From positions 434,001 through 498,000 of the forward strand of contig SEMN01000101.1 of the NCBI GenBank assembly GCA_005408345.1: a stretch of DNA of 64,000 bases, read 5' to 3'. Source of the stretch: Macquaria australasica. Its lineage: Eukaryota > Chordata > Actinopteri > Centrarchiformes > Percichthyidae. The notes under the pieces are model-generated. The model made no database searches. It saw only the letters and a program-made list of their open reading frames with translations, and was not told the origin of the DNA. Both the position numbers and the translations under genes were made by a program. Below, piece by piece: positions 1 through 13,100 of this stretch. Position 1 is the first letter of the stretch. Each line of letters begins with the position of its first letter.

Positions 1-735
1 GATGTTCAGTGTAAGGTTGTTCACTGAGCACCACTCACTAAGTCGCAGGACCTCGTCCCTGTAGGCCAGGGGTGTCAAACTCATTTTAGTTCATGGGCCA
101 CATGCGGCCCAGTTTCGTCTCAAGTGGGCCGGACCAGTAAAACACCTGCAGATTCTTCCCTTTTCTTCTATGTGAAGAAGCACATTCTGAAGATGGTCAC
201 AATGAATTAACAACGCACGTACACAACAGATGATGAGACGTGCGATCTCAACAGTCATCATGTGCATCAGTTTAACAGCAGCCTTTGCTGGACCTGTTGG
301 GCCTCGTTCAGTGTCCCTCAGGTCCTTCAGGGCTTTGAGCCTGCTGCTCTTATTAGGGCTTAATGGGAACGAATGACTTCTCTGCTGTTTTCACACTTTG
401 CAAACTCATCCAGTGGGCCGGACTGGACCCTCTGGCGGGCCGGTTCTGGCCCGCGGGCCGTAAGTTTGACACCCCTGCTGTAGGCTGTCTCATCCCCTTC
501 CGAGATCAGCCCCACCACTGTCGTATCATCTGCAAATTTAACAATGGTGTTCTCTGGGTGGGCGGGACTGCAGTCGAATGTGTAGAGGGAGTAAAGTAGT
601 GGGCTGAGCACACAGCCCTGAGGAGAGCCGGTACTGAGAGTGCGGATGGAGGAGAGGTGTGGGCCCAGTTTCACACGCTGTGGTCGATCGATCAAAAAGT
701 CCTTTATCCAGGCGCAGGTGGGTGGTGGGAACCCC
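1..735 (-). mobile_element. 5'-truncated LINE reverse transcriptase fragment (L2/CR1-like), split by a MITE
   Basis: On the minus strand, 735 down to 478 encodes part of a non-LTR reverse transcriptase. It shows the conserved block GSPQGCVLSPLLYSLYT and then the catalytic box FADDTTVVG. The frame continues at 66-1 (AYRDEVLRLSEWCSVNN) once the MITE at 67-477 and one copy of its target duplication are ignored, so this is one LINE copy broken by a later insertion. Coding similarity stops near 735, as expected of a 5'-truncated copy, and the element runs off the left edge. The L2/CR1 assignment rests on general motif resemblance. It is not a host gene. Confidence 0.8.
67..477. mobile_element. hAT-type MITE with perfect 8-bp target duplication
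   Basis: The ends are imperfect inverted repeats: CAGGGGTGTCAAACTCA at the left and the complement of CAGGGGTGTCAAACTTA at the right. The 8-mer CTGTAGGC lies directly outside both ends (59-66 and 478-485). An 8-bp duplication and CAGGGGTGTCAAA-type ends are typical of hAT/Charlie-like non-autonomous elements in vertebrates. No transposase is encoded in the 411 bp. It inserted into the LINE fragment around it. Confidence 0.88.
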
Positions 736-844
736 AAGTTGGATAATTTATAAGTTAGTTTTATAAGTTAAATCTATAATGAGATCATCTTTATAGAATT
801 CGTTTTTTGGTGAATCTATTAAAAAAAAATCTTAAATGTATTAA

Positions 845-1289
845 CCATAGACTGTATATAAAGATGGATGATACGACAGCTCTCCAAATGTGAAGCCAAA
901 ACATCTCGCCCATCTCGCCCCCTGGTGGCTGGCTGCAGTATACGTCATAAACCCCGCCCCCTCCATGTTAGCAGATGGGACATGGGCCAAACTGAAAAAT
1001 CAAAGTACACGTTCATTTTTCTGATAAGTTTGGTTTTAATTAGTTATTTGATGCTATAAAATGGGGTTGAGATGTCAAAATTGACAACTGTGAGTGTGCT
1101 CGCGATTGGTTCGGGCGGGTGTATGGACGGGACCTCAATACCACGGCTCCACCCCCCCGATCTCACTACTGCGCAGTCTCTGGCACCAAATGCGCAAATG
1201 GCAGCACCTGTATCCAGGATATTTTGGTTTCATTTTTGTACAGTGGGAGGATGTGGAGACGTGTCGTCCATCTTGTATACAGTCTATGG
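845..1289. mobile_element. Terminal-inverted-repeat element, copy A
   Basis: It starts CCATAGACTGTATATAAAGA and ends with the imperfect complement (TCTTGTATACAGTCTATGG). ATTAA lies beside both ends (840-844 and 1291-1295), one base off at the right. The interior contains a CCCCTGGTGGCTGGCTGCAG block that recurs in inverted orientation in copy B (20688-21680). No transposase is visible. The short duplication and TIRs suggest a non-autonomous DNA transposon whose superfamily I cannot name. Confidence 0.7.
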
Positions 1290-1354
1290 GATTAACACGA
1301 ATCATTTCACTAAATTACCAAAACTAATGATATCAGCTTCAGCTGTACTTTGTG

Positions 1355-1465
1355 TTTAGTGCTTATTAGCAAATGCTCGCATGTTAGCATGCTGACGTTA
1401 GCGTCTCAGTACAGCGTCATAGAGCCGCCAGTATGGCTGTAGACTCTTAGTCTTGCTTAACTACA
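1355..1465. repeat. Teleost TTAGCATGCTAAC-type interspersed repeat, fragment
   Basis: It carries ATGTTAGCATGCTGACGTTA and the terminal motif CTGTAGACTCTTAGTCTT. The same pieces recur at 41160-41985, 53215-53675 and 58005-58340, so this is a partial copy of one interspersed family. The rest of 1290-1848 is mst1r intron in which I see no further structure. Confidence 0.6.
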
Positions 1466-1848
1466 TATTGGCTTTGTAGCCTTTATTGGGTGAATGTAAA
1501 CTACATTGTGTCCCATGGAGATGTTTCAACATATCAGTAACAAGGCATAATAGGACACATATCAAGTTTTGGTGTCAGTCCGTCAAAGTGTCAACTCATT
1601 ATTTTGCAGTGATGTTCACAACAGTCAGACCAATTTCTCCACAAACAGTAGCCGCAATAGACTAGATCGTAGTGCAGCAAAGATGTTCTGTTTTCTCACT
1701 TTGTCAGAAGGCTTCTGGGAAAGAAATTACAAGCTTTTTATTTTCGTCTTACAGCACAAGAAAATCCTAAGGGTGGATTTTCCACAAAATGACTATAGTA
1801 TGAACAGATTGTACTAGGAACCAGAACAAGCCCTGCATGGATACTCAC

Positions 1849-4800
1849 TGTGTGTTGTTGCTTTTGACTGGAAGCACAGTGCAGGCAGTCTGTCCCAGTC
1901 GCACCTGGTGGGTTCTGGAGGTGATGGCAGGTCTTAAGGGGGACTGGAACTCCCATCCACACACCGTTACTTCTGTCTGACCATCAGGGGGAGCAGTCCG
2001 TGGAAGGAACTGAGTCAATAAAGCAGAATATATAGTTCCTTGAAATGAAACGTTTTTATTAGAGAGCTGTTTGTATCCTGGCTTACAGAACAAACCTCAC
2101 CCCAGTGATCCCTGGTGGGCAGGACTCGTTCCTCCAGCGACTGTGACACTCGCTCTCCCAGGAACACACTCCAGAGCACCAGCCACAGCCCATGAACTTA
2201 GGGGCTGTGAGACACATGGCGCAGGTCAGGAAATGTTGACAGCCCGGCCCTCTCTGGGGCACCTGGATCATCTGAAACAGAGAGATAACAATTTTTAAGG
2301 TCACATATTCAATCATAGAAGAAAGAACTCCTGTGCTATTTTATTATTAATATGGCTATTAACATATCTGCTGAATAAAATGACCTGAATTTACTCCTTA
2401 ATAATTTACCCCTTCCATACAAATAGAGACATGTAAACTGATACTGGGCCTCATTCGGCACCAGGCTGTTTAACAGGTCACATGGACAGCTCCTGGTGCT
2501 GAAATTAAGTCTAACAAATGTATCAGATTAATGACAGATTAATAATAAAACAGATTAATTTTAATGATACCATGTCTTATCTCTTCAATTCATACTCCAA
2601 TTCATACTCCAGACATTATATTGTTTTCTGACAGTAACAGCATCATTGCCGAAATGATCACTGGCGAGGCATCTTCCAAACTCCTGTTTTCTTTAACCAC
2701 TGTTTATTTGCATGGTTTTTAAGGATTTTAAGAAAAGATATGTCATTTTCTGGAGGGAAATGGTTTTGTCTGTAGCCTAGCTTAACCAGAGACTTGAAAA
2801 GATGATAAAATTGCCCTGGAATTTTTTGAGAGGTGCTTCAATTTTCCTGTTGTGTCCCAATCTCAACAACGCAAGGTAACAGTCCTACTGACCACGTACC
2901 ACAAGACCCATGTGATGACTGATCCAGTGTCAGCCTCTAACATCCACCCTGCCCCAAACTATAAAGTTATATCAAGTTTATCGATTTTCTTTAGCCACTT
3001 ATTCATTATCCGGGTCACAGGGGTCACACCATATCCCAGCATGCACTGGGCAAAAGGCAGGAAAACACCTTGGGCAGGTCTCCAGAGCATCATATGGTCA
3101 TGGACAGATAATCAGTCACACTCCCAACTCATCTGTTATTGTAATGTAATCTGACCTGCATGTCTTTGAACTGTGGGAGGAAGGTTGACCCCAAGATGAC
3201 AGTAATATCCACTAAACCATTATACACTTTTATAAAATCTGCCCAGAAAGATTGTTTTACTCTCATTTAAAGACAAGGGATTGCTCTCGTACCTTGTCTC
3301 CAACTACAAAGAGAAGGTACTCAGATGAGTAAACAGCTGTGATGGACGAGACCCTCTGGTTCTCTACCAAAGAGTAATTGGCAAAGATAATAGGGCTGGA
3401 TCTTGTCAACACAAGCTGCCAACACAGACACAACATATGATTATTAGTAGTGAATCATATACAGTGGTCAAGTAAAGACAAATACCAAAAATGGCTGATA
3501 AGAAAAATCAGTCATTTATTTATCTCATGCTGTATACCTGCAGCAGGCGTCCAGTAGAGGTGCCTATGTGGGCTACGGTCTTGTTCTCTATGGTTGTGAC
3601 CAGCAAAGATGTGAGCAGGACGTCTGTCATCTGCCTGTTAAAGAGGTCCACTCTGTAGTAGGGCTTTGACACCATAGTAGGATGGTCTCTGCATGTGGCG
3701 TTGTTCTCCATGCTCTAGTACCAAAGCCAAAGGCAGGGGACAGGAGAATGAGACAGTGAGGAAGACAGAGAGGCACTCAACATTATTTAAATTGGTATTA
3801 TTAGACATGTTTTAACTCAGTTGACAGCACGGTCTACAACAGGTGGCTGCGCCTTCAGATACAGAAATACAAAAAGAAGAGTGAGGATCCTGACCTCCTG
3901 TAGTAGCGTGGCTTTAGTGTAATTATATTAAGCATGGAAGTTTATTCTTGACCTTGGAAATAGTACTTAGATCCATCAATCCAAACCCACTGTCAAGTCA
4001 TAGACTAAACAATCCAAACTCAAGATCATGTAGTAGACAAAACAATCCCAACGTAAGGTCCATTTATATGCTTTTTCCAAAGCTTACAACCACATCACAC
4101 AGTCTTCATCAGCAGATAAAGTTTGATCAGTTGTCATGGAGATGGATCTATAGAAAAAAGCCAGTAATTGGCCCTCGAGTTGTAATTGTTTTGTCCAATG
4201 ACTATTTCAAAGGTCAAGACGGAACTTTCATGCTCAAATATGTCACCACAGACGATGTCAGCAGATCCACGTTCATGACAACTGAGCAAACTCCATCTGC
4301 TGCTGAAGACCGTGTGAAATGGTTGAAAGCTCCAGAAGAAGCAAGAAAGTGGACCTTGAGTTGGGATTGCTTTGTCAAATCACTCATATTCATGGCTGGA
4401 TGGCTAGCAGACAATGCAACTCTCAAACTGATGAATCATCATCCATATATACAGGGTTTATTGATTGACCAATTGACCAATAGTAAGTGAGCAGATATAT
4501 TACAGTATCACATTTTCCTCACATACTGCCCCCCCCCACCCTGTTTCTCTCTTCTTGTTTCTTCCTCTCCTTTCTCCTCTGTGTAGGGTCCTGAAGGGGG
4601 TCTGTCGTACCCAGGTGCTACGGCGGATTCCCCACGAAGCTTCCCCACACCACAGCATCAACGGAAGAACTTAAGCAGTTCCAGCTCACATTATTATTTT
4701 CCAATAAATCATTTAAACGTATCTTGTTGATGGTGTGGTCCTTGCTAGTGAATGCTGCTTTAAAGCCAAACACTAGAGGCTTCTATTTTGTTTCCAGCAT

Positions 4801-7800
4801 CCAATTTGATTTATAAAGTAGTTTAAATTAGCTTGACAGCTCAGAGTGTATATGCATGTGCTCTGAAGAGTTCCACATTCTCAGCCAATAATATTTTATC
4901 TTTTAAAAATGTGCAGATGAAGTAAGACAGGCCCAGCTGTTTGGTTGTAAGGACGTGGTATAAGCTGCACCGCTCACCAAGGTAATCATGAGAGTCCCTG
5001 GCACACCAGAAGCACAAGGTGAATCTGTCATTATAATATGATCATTCCATAATTTAAGAGGCCATGATAAATGATTATGTACTGCATTACTGACAGAAGG
5101 ATTGCCTTGTAGCTATGGACACGGAGCAGGGTGGATCACTGTTTGATTAAAGGGAGTCTTCATGTAAATGCTGGTTAATATCTCTGAGGCCAAGATATAA
5201 AAACAAAGAAATGACATAAGAAAAGTGGAAATATGCCTTTTTTCTAATTAAGAGAATTTAAAAAAAAAGAAGACATGCATCCTCCAAAAAACACAAACAG
5301 TATTGCTATTGACTAAAGTCATTCACCTCCAAACCCAGCAAAAAACCTTGTTTAAAATTCAGTTTCCTGAACCCTAGACCTCAACTTCCACTGACCTTCA
5401 GAATTGCATACTCATATTGAATAAAAGTTAACATTATTCAATCTCATGTCAAAATAATTTGATGACGTTCTAAAAAGCAGAAAAGCATAGTATCTGTGAG
5501 GCACAGATGACGTTGGCACAAAAGGTTTTGATCTGCTGAGAAATGGAAGAACCAGGATTTCAGATTGATAGATAATCCCGCTGGCAGGTTACTCAACATT
5601 CAGGCCAGCAGTCAAAAGCAACAAAACAGAAGGAGCCTGGGGAGAAGAGTTCACTAGTCCAAGTAGAAAGTGTTCCTCTGAAGACAAAGAGAAGAAAGAA
5701 AATCATAAAAGACAACATTCAAACTCCACAAAACTCTTGAACCACTTACAAATTTTCATCAGCTGTGAATCTAACAGCTGAAATCAAAACCAATGTTAAT
5801 TTTTCAGCTTTTATTGCCCTTGAATAACTGACACCAGCTCACAGTATTGTTTTCTTAGTTTCTTACAAGTTTAAAGACTCAACATCCAAACTTTGAAATC
5901 ATAGCTGCAACTGCAATAACAGCAACTCACTTCTGGGAATTTCACTTAATTCTCAAACTGGCTAGAATTTACTTTTAGTAAATAGGGAATATGAAGTCTT
6001 ACCACAACCACCCACTCCCCAGTAGCCAACTCTGAATAACATAAAAAACAATATTATGGGAAATATGCATGGGATCTGGAAATACATAGCAGTTTCCCAT
6101 GAGAGTTAACACAAGAAACCAATGCTATCATGATCTAAGGTGTTTAAAAATACATATCCAAATGCACACTATGGCCTCAAAAGGATTCTTAATACACTCG
6201 CACCATGTCAATTATGCAGGGAGTGATATGATAGCAAGGAATGAGGCAAACTTTTTTTGACTGACATGAGATACATTTTCAGTTTTTTAAAATATCCTCT
6301 TCCTGTCTGACCTGAGAAATTCACTCAACTGATACGTGAAAACAAGTCAACAGCCAGCTACCCGCACACCCACCTGGCCTCCGTCCAATTTTCATCCTTC
6401 TGAGTAATGATGAAGGCATATGCTGACTTTTTCCATTTTTATTTTTCCATCCAAAAAGCAATTTGTGTCCCTGTTTTCTTGGATTTAACAGTGAATGCTC
6501 ACAGAATGCTGATACAAGTGGTTCTAGTTGCATTCCTCTGCTGGCTTGGATGCAAATGACCTTTTGGTAGGCGGCTTCACAGTAATCCCAAAAAGTTTCC
6601 TTTCATGGGCATGTCATCTAGACGATCTGACACATGATGAAGATTCAATGCGCATAAACTAAATCAATCCAGGTCAAAGAGGAAATTAAAAAAATGAAAC
6701 ACGGCGCGGGGGCCAATTTATTTTCCACTTATAGGGGGCGCTACTGAGCCATTTTGCCCCCCCCCCATGTGGGAGACCTATAAAATATGTAAATTTTCAC
6801 CACTTCTGACGCATGTGCAAAATTTCATGAGTTTTCGGGCACGTTAAGGCCCTCAAAAAGGCAATTCATTTATATAAATAATAATAATAAGAATCCTTAG
6901 AAATACAGTAGGGTCCTACGCACTGGTCAGTGCTCGGGCCCTAATAAAAAGGCTTAAACTTGAACTTGAGGCACCATTTCAACTGGATGACCGCAAAGAT
7001 TCAGACAGTGATTTTTATGTGTGTTCATGACCTATTCATGAATTAAACCAGCTCTTCTGGTCACTTTCAAAACCTCCCTACCATGACACACTGACAGTCT
7101 TGTAATGTAAAAAATGTAGAGAAGTTCAGAAGGGTTTCTCCATTAAAGTACCACTCTCATGTCTGCATGCTAAATATGAAGCTAGAGCCAGCAGGGGGTT
7201 AGCTTAGCTTAGCATAAAGATTGGAAGCAGGGGGAAACAGCTAGCCTGGTTCTGTCCAAAGGTAAATAATCCAGCAGCACCTCTAAAGCTCACTTATTAA
7301 CACATTATCTCTTGATGTTTTTAATGCGTCTCCGCTGGCTGTTTGGAAACCTCACAGTGACGACAAGACTCCAGGAAGTCACTGCTCCTGGCCAAGTCCA
7401 TAATGCAGCACATCACAACACACAACTGTTCTGGAATTAATTAAACAAACGAGATATAACTTGTTCATCTGAGCTTTAGAGGTGGAAGGGTTTTTTTTTT
7501 TTTTACTTTTGATTAAAGCCTGCTAGCTGTTTCCCCTGTTTCCAGCTAGTCTTAGCTTAACTCCTGGCTGTAGCTACATATTTAGCACACAGACATAAGA
7601 GTGGTGGTATCGATCTTCCCATCTAACTAAAGCACATTTCCCAAAATGTCAAACCATTTATTTTAGAGGAAAATAAGGCTCTCCTCCGGGAAGTGCACAA
7701 TTGTAATAAGCTCTCATGGGCAAGTATTATTCACATTTCTGATGACAATGCTTTCACTTTCACCTTTCATCTTCCACAATAATTGTCAGACAGATTTATC

Positions 7801-9759
7801 TTGGAAAACAGCGAGTCACACAATAACCACATGCAGCTGGAGCTAACTCTGTGCTACGATAAAACCTTTTTACATTCTGTCTGTGTTTCATGTCATTAGT
7901 CATGTTTGGCTCAGTCTACATTTGCACAGGCATGCTGCTCCTGCCAGTAGTGTGAGTAAAGTATTGCTTTGTTTAGGGGTTTACATGATTTCATAAGCTG
8001 ATCTTTCTCCATAATAATCATAAGAAAACACGACTAAAAGTATAGTACTTGTTATCATTTTTGACCAAAACCATTACATTCAAGGAACTCCTATAAGTAC
8101 TTATTTATTTTACTCATTTGGATATTACCTTCCCCAGTTCACATACAAACAAGCAGCTAATTATGGTTTCAAATGATTTCATCCAGCAACAACAAGGTCT
8201 CTGTAACCTGGCTTTGTTTACTATTTTTTTTTTTTTTATACACATGGTAATAGAACAGACACCAGATATACTTTATAGAGTTCTCAATCTCAAAGTGAGT
8301 GATGTATTGCTGGAACGTGTTGCTGGAAACACATGGATCATCTTATCCAGTAGACTCCACATACTTTCCCTCTCACCAGCCCCCCTGAATCAGTCACACA
8401 CAACTGAATTCACCTTTGTTCTTCACCTGTCTGCCTCTTTCAAACTGTATCTTGAAAAAAATCAAACCGGTTGTCTCTCAGTTAAATAAAAGTAGACCTG
8501 AGATCATGTTAATCACCTGAAATTGCTGTGTGTTAGTGGACTGATGTGCTCACCTCATGTGGACAGCTCTCACAGGGCTGGAAATGACAGAGCCCTCTGG
8601 AGAGCTGCTCTGGTCCAGCCTTGCAGCAGTCATCCACCCCGTCTACGATTGCTTTGTTCACGTTGTTCATGGGGAAGGCGCACAGGGCCGAGTCATGCTC
8701 CGTGACCCCGTTGTCATCAGTAACAGCAAAAACTCCGTAGAGGATGTCATCCTCCTCCTCCGCCCCTAACTCCTCTGCCAGCTCCCTGCCTGCCTTGCCA
8801 AAATGGGCTGCCTGGACCACGTTGTACACCACATCCTTATAGGGTTCACTGGCTACATTCCTCCTCCGGCGTTTTGGTTCAAACCGACACTCCAGGATCA
8901 CCTCACGATACCTCTTCATCTCCCATTCATTCCGTGGAAGGCGGCCCAAGCGAGTCTGAAATGGAGATGAGTCCTGATCGGGGCTCTCTCTCTGAACTGA
9001 AAGGAAGTAGACAAACTCCTGAGTGAAAAAGCTGTAGACATATTCAATACGGTATGTCCTCCGCAAGCCCGGAAGGACAGTCAGGCCACGCACATCACTG
9101 TAGAAACCATCTTCTGTGGCCAGTGGTCGACGCACTGATATAGACTTCCTTCCGTAACGTTGGGTCACACTGTCATTGACAGTGGTGGCAACAAAGAAGT
9201 AGACTGTCTGACCCTCTTCAACCATGGTGACTTTGGTACCAAGAGGGCTGGCCACACAGTCAGGACAGTAGGCGGCAGAGTTCGAATCCTTTCTGAACAA
9301 ACACTTAGAAAGAGAAGGCGACTCTCCATTTGAGTTAAGTTGGTGGAAATAGCATACACCATACTGAGAACTTCCACAAGAGTATAAATACATGAAGAGA
9401 GTATCCAACAGCAAGACCTGATTGTTTGTGTCCTCCAGGAAGTTGGGATCCTTGTCAACGTCGCACAAATCGCATATCTGACACTCTGGGCTTCCCACCG
9501 GCCCAGTGCGGAGCTCCCACTCCTTCTCCAAGCTTCTGTTGACAGCTTCGATCACATTCTGAGAGGCTACATACACCTCCTGGTAAAACGAGTTGTTGAC
9601 TATGTTCTGGATGGGGCCCTGGGCCTGGAAGAAGGGCATTGTGTAAACCACAGAAAAGTTGACAGGGCTGGGGGCAAGTGAGGAACAGGTGGCCAAGGCA
9701 AAGGCCAGCAGAGTCTGGAGCCAGACACATGTCCCCCACTGTGTGGTCCAGTGGACCAT
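1849..9759 (-). CDS. mst1r: Macrophage-stimulating protein receptor (RON), first five coding exons; 3' part outside window
   Basis: This is a receptor tyrosine kinase of the MET/RON family that binds hepatocyte growth factor-like protein at the plasma membrane. Coding exons are 8554-9759, 3538-3714, 3293-3415, 2101-2271 and 1849-2009, with consistent phases and GT-AG ends. The start is the ATG at 9759, which opens a hydrophobic signal peptide (residues 1-27). The open frame extends further upstream without another ATG. The Sema domain follows (about 30-510), with a furin-type site KRRRRN at 296-301 matching RON's alpha/beta cleavage region. A PSI domain (about 513-555, GPGCQHFLTC and MGCGWC) and the start of the first IPT domain (560 on) come next. 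The PSI sequence resembles RON more than MET. A 5'UTR acceptor is likely at 9860/9861. The remaining IPT, transmembrane and kinase exons must lie left of the window. Confidence 0.93.
6690..6945 (+). repeat. Teleost interspersed repeat ending GCTCGGGCCCTAATAAAAAG
   Basis: The segment runs from an AAACACGGCGCGGGGGCCAA block through TTTTCGGGCACGTTAAGGCC to CAGTAGGGTCCTACG and GCTCGGGCCCTAATAAAAAG. This layout, with an A-rich end, resembles the 3' part of an abundant fish retroelement. There is no coding content. The family is not named because no library search was possible. Confidence 0.5.
7147..7611. repeat. Foldback/MITE-like element with long imperfect inverted arms
   Basis: The left arm (7147-7265, starting GTACCACTCTCATGTCTG) is an imperfect inverted repeat of the right arm (7515-7611, ending ACATAAGAGTGGTGGTATC). 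The arms share the motifs AAACAGCTAGC and AGCTTAGC. The spacer includes a poly-T run. It is non-coding and looks like an old non-autonomous DNA element. Confidence 0.6.
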
Positions 9760-9989
9760 CTCCACACCTGGGTGCACGGGGGGCAACAGCACAGTCAACG
9801 TGGGGTTACCTCCAGGTCTGATGTCGGGACAAAAGCATCCTTAGCACCAGCCGCTGATACCTGAATGAAGAGAAATGACAGAGCAGAATACATACATCAC
9901 AAATATGACTGAAACCACAGTCATATTCATTCTTGACCCTGAAAACTGTTTGACAAATAATATATCTTGTTTGATATTTTAAAAAAGAC

Positions 9990-10124
9990 GCTTTTTTGCT
10001 TTCTTGCCGAGTTAGATCAGAAGACTGATACCACCTTCACATCCGTCCATTCAGTATGAACAGACAGATAAAAGACAGGTATCAATCTTCTCATCTAAGT
10101 CTCGGCAAGAAAGCAAACAAGCAT
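9990..10124. repeat. Short palindromic MITE-like repeat
   Basis: The left arm GCTTTCTTGCCGAGTTAGAT (from 9998) is repeated inverted as the right arm ATCTAAGTCTCGGCAAGAAA near 10094-10113, with AAGACTGATACC and GGTATCAATCTT continuing the pairing inward. Related text (TTTGCTTTCTTCCAGAGAGA) occurs in the tandem block at 38303-38656, so this is an interspersed family. Confidence 0.65.
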
Positions 10125-13100
10125 ATTATATTAAATGTTTGACCTATTCCTTTAACTTAAGGTCCAATTACTAGCTCTTTTCAGGGCTTTCACCCTCATC
10201 CCATGGTCTTCCAAAGGGAGTTTTTTAAAAGAGGCTGAAAAGTGAGTCTTGAGTTTTTTTTTCAAATGACTAAAACCTGTTTAACTCAGAACTGATCTAC
10301 TATATCCATTTTCTTCAGTAAAACACTAAACCACCTACAAAACTGTATAAAATGTATTGTTTTATGGAAATGGTGCTACCTAGGAGTGTGCATTATTTGT
10401 AACTGAGGAAAGTTAAAATCAGTATTAGTCTGCTTAATTATGCTCTGCACTGAATAAGGTGACAAATATCATCATCTTGGTTGAGCCAGATGATGATAAA
10501 AGTACATGAGGTCATAAAGATAAAAGCTTCCTGTGACTCAACACAACCACTGAGAAGAAATATTTACATAATCAAACAGAGAGCTGTGGTGTGGTGCTCA
10601 GCATAGTAGATGAGGATAAAACTATTTTTATTGTGACTTCCTGTGCAAGTCATTCATATCTGTCAGTTCATGTTTATTCAGGTTAATCCAACATCCCATC
10701 TTGTTTTCTCCCATTATGAGTCATGTTCTTTTATGTAGGAGAACTGGTTGTACACTACAAACCAAGTTAATGGCCTCAGTTCAACTTTAATGCACCAAAT
10801 TTAGCAAATGAAATTGAGCATTTTTCCTTGGCTCGTCTTCATCAGTCTCTAAACAACAACCAACCAAATGGAACCATGTTTCAAACCCTGAGCCTTGTCT
10901 TCATCCTGAACAGACGTTGTTGGGTGGATCATTAACTAGACACATCCCGGTAAGGCTGTATTCAAGAACCACGGCCTCTCTACTTTGCATTCCTGTCACA
11001 ACCAATACGTGCTTTTCAGGGGGAAAGATGTGCACGGACTGATGGTCATAAGACGACATGTGACTTTTTAAGTCCCAGGTGAAGAAGAAACGGCTCGTCT
11101 GCTCGTGCCAGAGAATTTCATCGACATTATTTTATTTAACAGCAAAGAAACTTCATTTTGACCAAACTTCTTTCAAGAAAACAGCACTTATTCTCGATAT
11201 AAGGAATCCTATGGAAATATTTGAAGTCAAGAGTCTAGTGTTTTTTACATTAATAATTCATTGAATCCCACTAAAGTTGTGTTACACTTTAACATTTGCA
11301 GCTCCATGTGAAACTGAGGTTCAAGTTAGAGGACATGGGTATACATAGTAATGGCACTGATTGACTTTCTTCATGTTCATGGTTAATAAAGCAAATGGTT
11401 GAAATTGAGTTTCCATTCATTGTACTATAGTGCTATTTACAGGCTGTCAGCATGCAGGTTTTTGCTGAAGGCTGCATCAGTGTATTCCCTCACAGGTAAA
11501 TTAAAGATGAAATGAGAACACCAGCTTCCTTGTTTCTGTTATCAGGACTTATCAAACCAGATTTAAGACTCCAAACTTGTGCATTTTTATCTTTGCATCA
11601 ATACGATATGATTTTTTATAATTTACCTGTATCATTGTCCAAATATACAACGCAAAGTTTCTTTACTACAATTTACTTACACCAATGACCTGCGAGACTA
11701 CAGTGAGAGGGGATGCAGGCATTGCATTGGCTGCGGTATGCAACAGTTTCATTGGATCTGGGCCTTGCACACGGGCACTTTGGTGGTGGTTAATTAGAGT
11801 AAGAAAGAGTGCCACTCTTTCAATAATCACTGCACAGATATCCACAGTGATCTGAAGAAGCAAGCTGCTGTGTAAATAATCAATGGTCAAAACAGATTGT
11901 ACCCAGAGGACACATGTATTGATCAGTGGCAGGAAATGCATCCCAAACCAATAATGATGTGAGATGAATCCAAGTGGTCAGGTCAACATGGTACCCAATT
12001 CAATTCTGAAAATTGCACAGAAGCAGCATTATTTTCACCCTGTGCTTTTATGCTTCTCGTCATTTTTATCTTTTTTCATATTATGTTTTATTTTTATCTT
12101 ATCTCCATGTTCATGCATTCATGTAAAATGGTATTTTATTCCAACAGATTCGCAAAACATTAAAGGTTATACAGGGCAACACTTTGCTCTGTGAGATTAG
12201 GAATGGTTACAGCTGGACACAGTGATCTATTACACATACTGTACTGAGAATAAATCCAATTATAAATGTAAATTGTAACAGTATATGGAACAGTAAGTGA
12301 AACTGGCAACCCCCCCCCCTCCTTATATTATTACTGTTCAGAACACCTTTTTCACTGATCGTCACACACACATGACACACAGAATTATATACAGTTTCAA
12401 CACCCCATCCTATATTACAATTAAAACTCTTATTAAAATTCTAAGATTTATTTAAATTCCGTAAGTGGCTCACAGTAATAAGTTTAAAATGGCTTAAACA
12501 TGCTTTATGACATTCTTAAGCTCCTGTTATAGTATCACAGTATGATTTTTCTGAGGAATTACATATAGTGGCTGCATGTTTGCTATGATATCTGAACAAG
12601 CGCCTACTGTAAGCAGTGTCATGGCTAGTTCTTTTCTCTTTTGTGCAAAATGTATGGTACATGCAGCTGTGAATGTTATGGAAAGCTTACCTGTACAGGT
12701 TAGTTACTGTCCTCTTCAGGAAAACAATTGCACTGCCAGATCCTTGTCTGCCTTCAGCGCAGGGATGATTGATCAGGTAGATTCAAGATGACAAGACTGG
12801 ATTAATTTCTGCTAAAAGTTAAAGGCTGGCCGTCCTCACAAAGCGCCGGAACATGTAAACTGTGTTGGTTTCGGATTTAACTTCAACTCCTGGCAGGCCT
12901 ATGAGTCGGTTTTCTTTCCTTGAGTAATGCTCCGGCTCGCTCCTCCCCTCACCGCTGACAGATCCCAGCGGCAAACTCAATTAACCCACATTGTAGGCTC
13001 TGCGTTGGTTAACCCACCTTTCATGGTGACGTACATGATGCCATAAATTGATGCAGGCTGCACGTGAATGTGCGTTTTTAGAACCGATTTGTCTTTATAT

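Larger units (their letters stand above)
3715..8553 (-). other. mst1r intron 1 (coding), 4.8 kb, repeat-bearing
   Basis: No mst1r coding exon was found here. It holds an open frame of 180 codons on the plus strand at 3948-4490 that lacks an ATG start and any recognisable domain. It also holds an exon-like 3' terminal segment near 4530-4725 (see findings), a repeat at 6690-6945 and a foldback element at 7147-7611. The rest is AT-rich with no assigned content. Confidence 0.6.

Noticed and set aside
3948..4490. 180-codon plus-strand open frame in mst1r intron
   Set aside because: It begins with TTG, has no domain, splice context or family resemblance, and lies antisense in an intron.
9760..9798. 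Extending mst1r by 13 residues upstream of the chosen ATG
   Set aside because: The upstream codons contain no ATG (the frame opens with TTG), and the signal peptide is well formed from 9759.
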